From assembly GCA_043804635.1 (NCBI GenBank), contig JAZDIU010000056.1, positions 1 through 64,000 of the forward strand: a DNA stretch of 64,000 bases. Direction: 5' to 3'. The DNA comes from JAZDIU01 sp043804635. GTDB taxonomy: Bacteria; Chloroflexota; Dehalococcoidia; Dehalococcoidales; UBA2162. Below are positions 61,165 through 64,000 of this stretch, piece after piece. The translations under genes and the position numbers were made by a program. Positions within the stretch are counted from its first letter, which is position 1. Every line of letters starts with the position of its first letter. A model generated the notes under the pieces. That model saw nothing but the letters and a program-made list of their open reading frames with translations. It was not told the DNA's origin and did not search any database.

Positions 61165-62955
61165 TTACTCCTCCATCCTCAGCAATGATAGAAAGGCTTC
61201 CTGCGGTACCTCAACCGCACCCACCATTTTCATCCGTTTCTTGCCTTCTTTCTGCTTCTCAAGGAGTTTTCTTTTACGGGTCACGTCACCGCCATAGCAC
61301 TTCGCGAGGACGTCCTTTCTTGCCGGGACGATATCTTCGCGGGCGATTATCTTACCACCGATGGCACCTTGTATCGGTATCTCGAATTGTTGTCTCGGGA
61401 TAAGCTTCCTCAGTTTATGCACCAAGGCTCTAGATCTCGTAATGGCGTTATCACGGGTGGTGATGAAAGAAAGAGCATCGACCTGGCCGCCCTTTACCAG
61501 GATATCCACCTTAACCAGATCGCCGGGCTGGTAACCGACAAAGTCGTATTCCAGGCTGGCATACCCCTGGCTCACGCTCTTTAGCTTGTCATAGTAATTA
61601 ATAATCATTTCAGACAATGGGAAATCATAGGTGAGGATAGTTTTTTTACTATCAGGATGTGCCATATTTTTGAATGTACCGCGTTTTTTCTCCGAGAGTT
61701 CCATACACGGTCCAATGTATTTACTAGGTGTAATTATCCGCGCCTGGACAATCGGTTCCTCAATGTGGTCGATACGGTCCGGAGGTGGAAACCGGGAAGG
61801 GTTATCAATCATTAAAGCTTCTCCATCACGAGTAACTACTTTGTAGACGACTGAGGGCATAGTGGCAATCAAGTCCTGCCCGTATTCCCGCTTCAATCGT
61901 TCCATAGTAATTTCCATGTGCAACATACCCAAAAAGCCGAGCCGGTAACCATAGCCCAACGCCGCTGAAGTCTCCTTCTCGAAGACAAGCGACGAATCGT
62001 TAAGCTGGAACTTTTCCAGTGCCATGGTAAGCTTGGGATAATCGTTAGTATTGATAGGGTAGATTCCGCAGAACACCATCGATTGAGCGCGCCTGAATCC
62101 GGGTATGGCTGGTGTTTCGGGATGACTAGCAGAGACTATGGTGTCCCCAACATGGATATCACCTACGTCCCGGATAACTGCTCCCAGATAGCCAACGTCA
62201 CCCGCTTTTAGAGTTGGGCAAGGGCTCAGTTGCGGACTAAAATAACCGACTTCATCCACCTCGAAAATTTTGCCGGTGGACTTTATCATAATTTTGTCAC
62301 CGGCGGTAACACTGCCTGAAAAAACACGGATATGTGGGAGAACACCCCGATAGGTGTCAAAATAAGAGTCGAAGATAAAGCAACTGAGAGGCCCGTCACT
62401 ATTACCTTCAGGCGGCGGAACCCGGGTTATTATCGCCTCCAGCAGTTCGGGCACGCCGGTTCCCAATTTGGCTGAGACCAGAAGCGTATCCGCCGCCGGC
62501 AGGCTCAGCATTTCTTCCAGTTGCAGGCGGGCTTCGTCTATCATGGCATTAGGCAGGTCTATCTTATTGATGACCGGAATAATTTCAAGCCCGGCGTCAA
62601 CAGCGAGGTATGCATTAGCGATAGTCTGGGCTTCGACTCCTTGAGAAGCATCAACGAGTAATACCGCGCCTTCACAAGCTTTGAGACTCCTTGAGACCTC
62701 ATAGTTAAAATCCACATGTCCCGGGGTATCGATGAGATTCAGAATATACTCGTCACCCGTCTTTGACCGATAAGGCATTCTGACCGCCTTGGCCTTGATG
62801 GTAATACCGCGCTCGCGTTCCAGTTCCATGCTGTCGAGGAATTGCTCGCTGGTGCTGGTATGGATAATCCCGGTCAGCTCGAGTATGCGGTCGGCTAGGG
62901 TCGATTTGCCGTGGTCGATATGGGCGATAATACAGAAATTTCTGATATTAGTCAT
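61165..62955 (-). CDS. lepA: Elongation factor 4 (LepA)
   Basis: A 596-residue translational GTPase that acts on stalled or mis-translocated ribosomes. G domain with AHIDHGKST, RGITIKAKAVRM, DTPGHVDF and NKIDLP; the LepA-specific C-terminal domain is complete with YLPRQQFEIPIQ-type region (IPRQQFEIPIQGAIGG) and DVLAKCYGGDVTRKRKLLEK in parts. It starts the lepA-hemW-Vms1-like group. The hemW ribosome site overlaps the end of lepA. Confidence 0.97.
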   Translation of the reverse strand: MTNIRNFCIIAHIDHGKSTLADRILELTGIIHTSTSEQFLDSMELERERGITIKAKAVRMPYRSKTGDEYILNLIDTPGHVDFNYEVSRSLKACEGAVLLVDASQGVEAQTIANAYLAVDAGLEIIPVINKIDLPNAMIDEARLQLEEMLSLPAADTLLVSAKLGTGVPELLEAIITRVPPPEGNSDGPLSCFIFDSYFDTYRGVLPHIRVFSGSVTAGDKIMIKSTGKIFEVDEVGYFSPQLSPCPTLKAGDVGYLGAVIRDVGDIHVGDTIVSASHPETPAIPGFRRAQSMVFCGIYPINTNDYPKLTMALEKFQLNDSSLVFEKETSAALGYGYRLGFLGMLHMEITMERLKREYGQDLIATMPSVVYKVVTRDGEALMIDNPSRFPPPDRIDHIEEPIVQARIITPSKYIGPCMELSEKKRGTFKNMAHPDSKKTILTYDFPLSEMIINYYDKLKSVSQGYASLEYDFVGYQPGDLVKVDILVKGGQVDALSFITTRDNAITRSRALVHKLRKLIPRQQFEIPIQGAIGGKIIAREDIVPARKDVLAKCYGGDVTRKRKLLEKQKEGKKRMKMVGAVEVPQEAFLSLLRMEE

Positions 62956-63253
62956 TATAAAATTAATGCTATCACGATAGTATCTTTCAAAACAAGGAGA
63001 AATCAGAGTTCATACGCTAAGCTTTATTTGGTTGGAGCTGCATTTAACTTATAGAGCATATAGATGTGTGGCCTACTACTATTTTAGCACTCTATGTCAA
63101 TACTGCTAAGTGCGTCCGCAGCTTCGGTCTTTTTTTTTGAGGTTTTAGGTGGCCTTTTACCAAACCTTATTGGAGTTCTGTTGGTTTCGACTTCCCTACT
63201 TCTATCACAGACCGATCTAAGTTAGACTTTCTTTCCCAGCTTCTCTGACTTCC
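62956..63253. other. Non-coding stretch between lepA and the TIGR04076 gene
   Basis: No supportable gene. A minus-strand TTGACA (63100-63095) with TAGTAG 16 bp downstream (63078-63073) is a plausible lepA promoter. A T-run (TTTTTTTTT at about 63131-63139) lies near the middle; the hairpin before it is too short to call a terminator. Confidence 0.5.
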
Positions 63254-63282
63254 TTGAGCTAAGGTTTGAATTTGAGTTATAT
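63254..63282 (+). promoter_or_regulatory. Promoter for the TIGR04076 gene
   Basis: TTGAGC at 63254-63259, 17-bp spacer, TTATAT at 63277-63282; GGAGG at 63296-63300 before the ATG at 63309. Confidence 0.55.
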
Positions 63283-63308
63283 TGTCAATAAGAAAGGAGG
63301 ATGTACAA

Positions 63309-63683
63309 ATGGCTAAAAGTAAAAATACAAAAGAAATCAGTAATAATAACGAGGAGCTAAGATATGTAACCTACCCCGTTAGGATTAAGGTTATATCTCA
63401 AAAAGGGACATGCGTATTTTGCCACAAGGTTGGGGACGAGTGGATCTACAAATACGAACCAGGTAAGAGACCCGACACCCCGGACATCTGTGATGGAGCT
63501 CTCCATACGATGTCTCTCTATTTGAAGGCACTTTGGTGGGGTACTCCCATTCCTTTTCCGATGCGCGATCCTGATACTCTTTCAGTGGCTTGTCCTGATC
63601 CCGATAATACGGTAGTGTTTGAACTAAAACGTCTGAAAGAACAACCCAGTTACTTCTATTACGGAGACAGAATCTTCTCCTAG
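63309..63683 (+). CDS. TIGR04076 family protein
   Basis: A 124-residue protein recognised by its family signature: VKVISQKGTCVFCHKVGDEW near the start, ICDGALHTMSLYLKAL in the middle and VACPDPDNTVVFELKRL at the end. The function of the family is unknown; it is common in anaerobes. Two cysteines lie close together in the first motif (TCVFCHK), possibly a metal or redox site. ATG 63309 has GGAGG 8 bp upstream; a TTG frame start at 63282 is inside the promoter. Confidence 0.85.
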   Translation: MAKSKNTKEISNNNEELRYVTYPVRIKVISQKGTCVFCHKVGDEWIYKYEPGKRPDTPDICDGALHTMSLYLKALWWGTPIPFPMRDPDTLSVACPDPDNTVVFELKRLKEQPSYFYYGDRIFS

Positions 63684-63858
63684 AAGCGATAGGAAAGCCC
63701 TCCTTGATTTAACTCAAGAAGATTCAAATCAAAAAGCGGATATTATAATATAATGATCTTACAAATATATGAAGTCCTACCCACTAAAGCATTTTTGCAG
63801 GTGGAGTTCGACTCTATCGGGAAGTGGTATCATTACTGGAGGTAAATCAGAGAGAACT

Positions 63859-64000
63859 TTGAATAAGCATTACTATTTTAGGGTTGCCATAGCTCTAGTT
63901 GTACTAGTGAGTGGATTACTAGGGTGTACAGAGGTAGAGCAGCAGACTGGCTCTAATTTAACTCAGATACGAGATGTCACGTCTCAGGAAGCCTTCAATT
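63859..64000 (+). CDS. Lipoprotein, partial (possible rhodanese-like domain)
   Basis: The frame starts TTG at 63859 and runs off the window. The N-terminus is a signal peptide with a lipobox: hydrophobic VAIALVVLVSGLLGC, Cys as the modified residue. After it comes TQIRDVTSQEAFN, a segment style seen before rhodanese domains in Chloroflexota lipoproteins (inference). The ribosome site is weak (GAGAG 5 bp upstream), so the start is uncertain. Confidence 0.6.
   Translation, partial: MNKHYYFRVAIALVVLVSGLLGCTEVEQQTGSNLTQIRDVTSQEAFN

Noticed and set aside
63798..63830. A T-arm-like stretch (GGAGTTCGACTCTATC) suggesting a tRNA
   Set aside because: No acceptor or anticodon stem can be drawn around it.
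63753..63845. A 30-codon frame before the lipoprotein gene
   Set aside because: No Shine-Dalgarno and a TATAAT-like run directly upstream; length is within chance.

Overview
The window looks like a chromosomal segment of an anaerobic Chloroflexota bacterium, most likely class Dehalococcoidia. This is an inference from gene content: DapL lysine synthesis, archaeal-type sugar nucleotidyltransferases, a Vms1-like release factor, RRM proteins, a TIGR04076 protein and a membrane formate dehydrogenase. No rRNA or other taxonomic marker is present, so the placement is moderate.

Layout. 1-1195 is a complete IS3-family element that has cut a small membrane-protein gene. 1.5-4.8 kb holds hflX, dapL and dapF. 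5.0-20.7 kb is one long minus-strand block: pilB, pilC, three pilin-like genes, a PilO protein with an inserted thioredoxin domain, a PilM-PilN fusion and pilT, followed by a GAF-GGDEF protein, a GAF-PAS-PAS-PAS kinase and five response regulators. A strong promoter precedes pilB. Divergent from it (20.8-24.0 kb) is a membrane protein / V4R sensor / REC-HD-GYP operon. rpsT, rel, ybeY and rnc follow.

The most striking region is 28.0-41.1 kb, a compact selenocysteine island. It holds fdhA with an in-frame UGA and a bSECIS hairpin, fdhB, fdhC, fdhE, tatA and tatC (the export route for the twin-arginine FdhA), tRNA-Sec, selB, a membrane protein, selA, and a selD that itself carries an in-frame UGA with a bSECIS hairpin. 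The substrate, the decoding factors, the selenium donor enzyme and the exporter lie within 13 kb.

41-45 kb is a fatty-acid/ribosome operon (yceD, rpmF, fabD, fabG, nusB, acpP). 45.0-46.7 kb is a TPP-riboswitch-controlled thiC. tmk, surE, a histidine phosphatase, an acylphosphatase and a 49-residue gene missed by length cut-offs follow. 49.4-54.9 kb is a UDP-GlcNAc operon (glmM, two nucleotidyltransferase/left-handed-beta-helix proteins, glmS). 55.1-57.6 kb is an RNA-handling cluster (zinc ribbon, two RRM proteins, DEAD-box helicase). The right end carries a GT4 glycosyltransferase, a broken sigma region 4 gene, a Vms1-like release factor, hemW, lepA, a TIGR04076 gene and the start of a lipoprotein.

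Two genes, hemW and hflX, have no ATG, GTG or TTG upstream of conserved N-terminal sequence but have an ATT codon behind a good Shine-Dalgarno, which points to AUU initiation.
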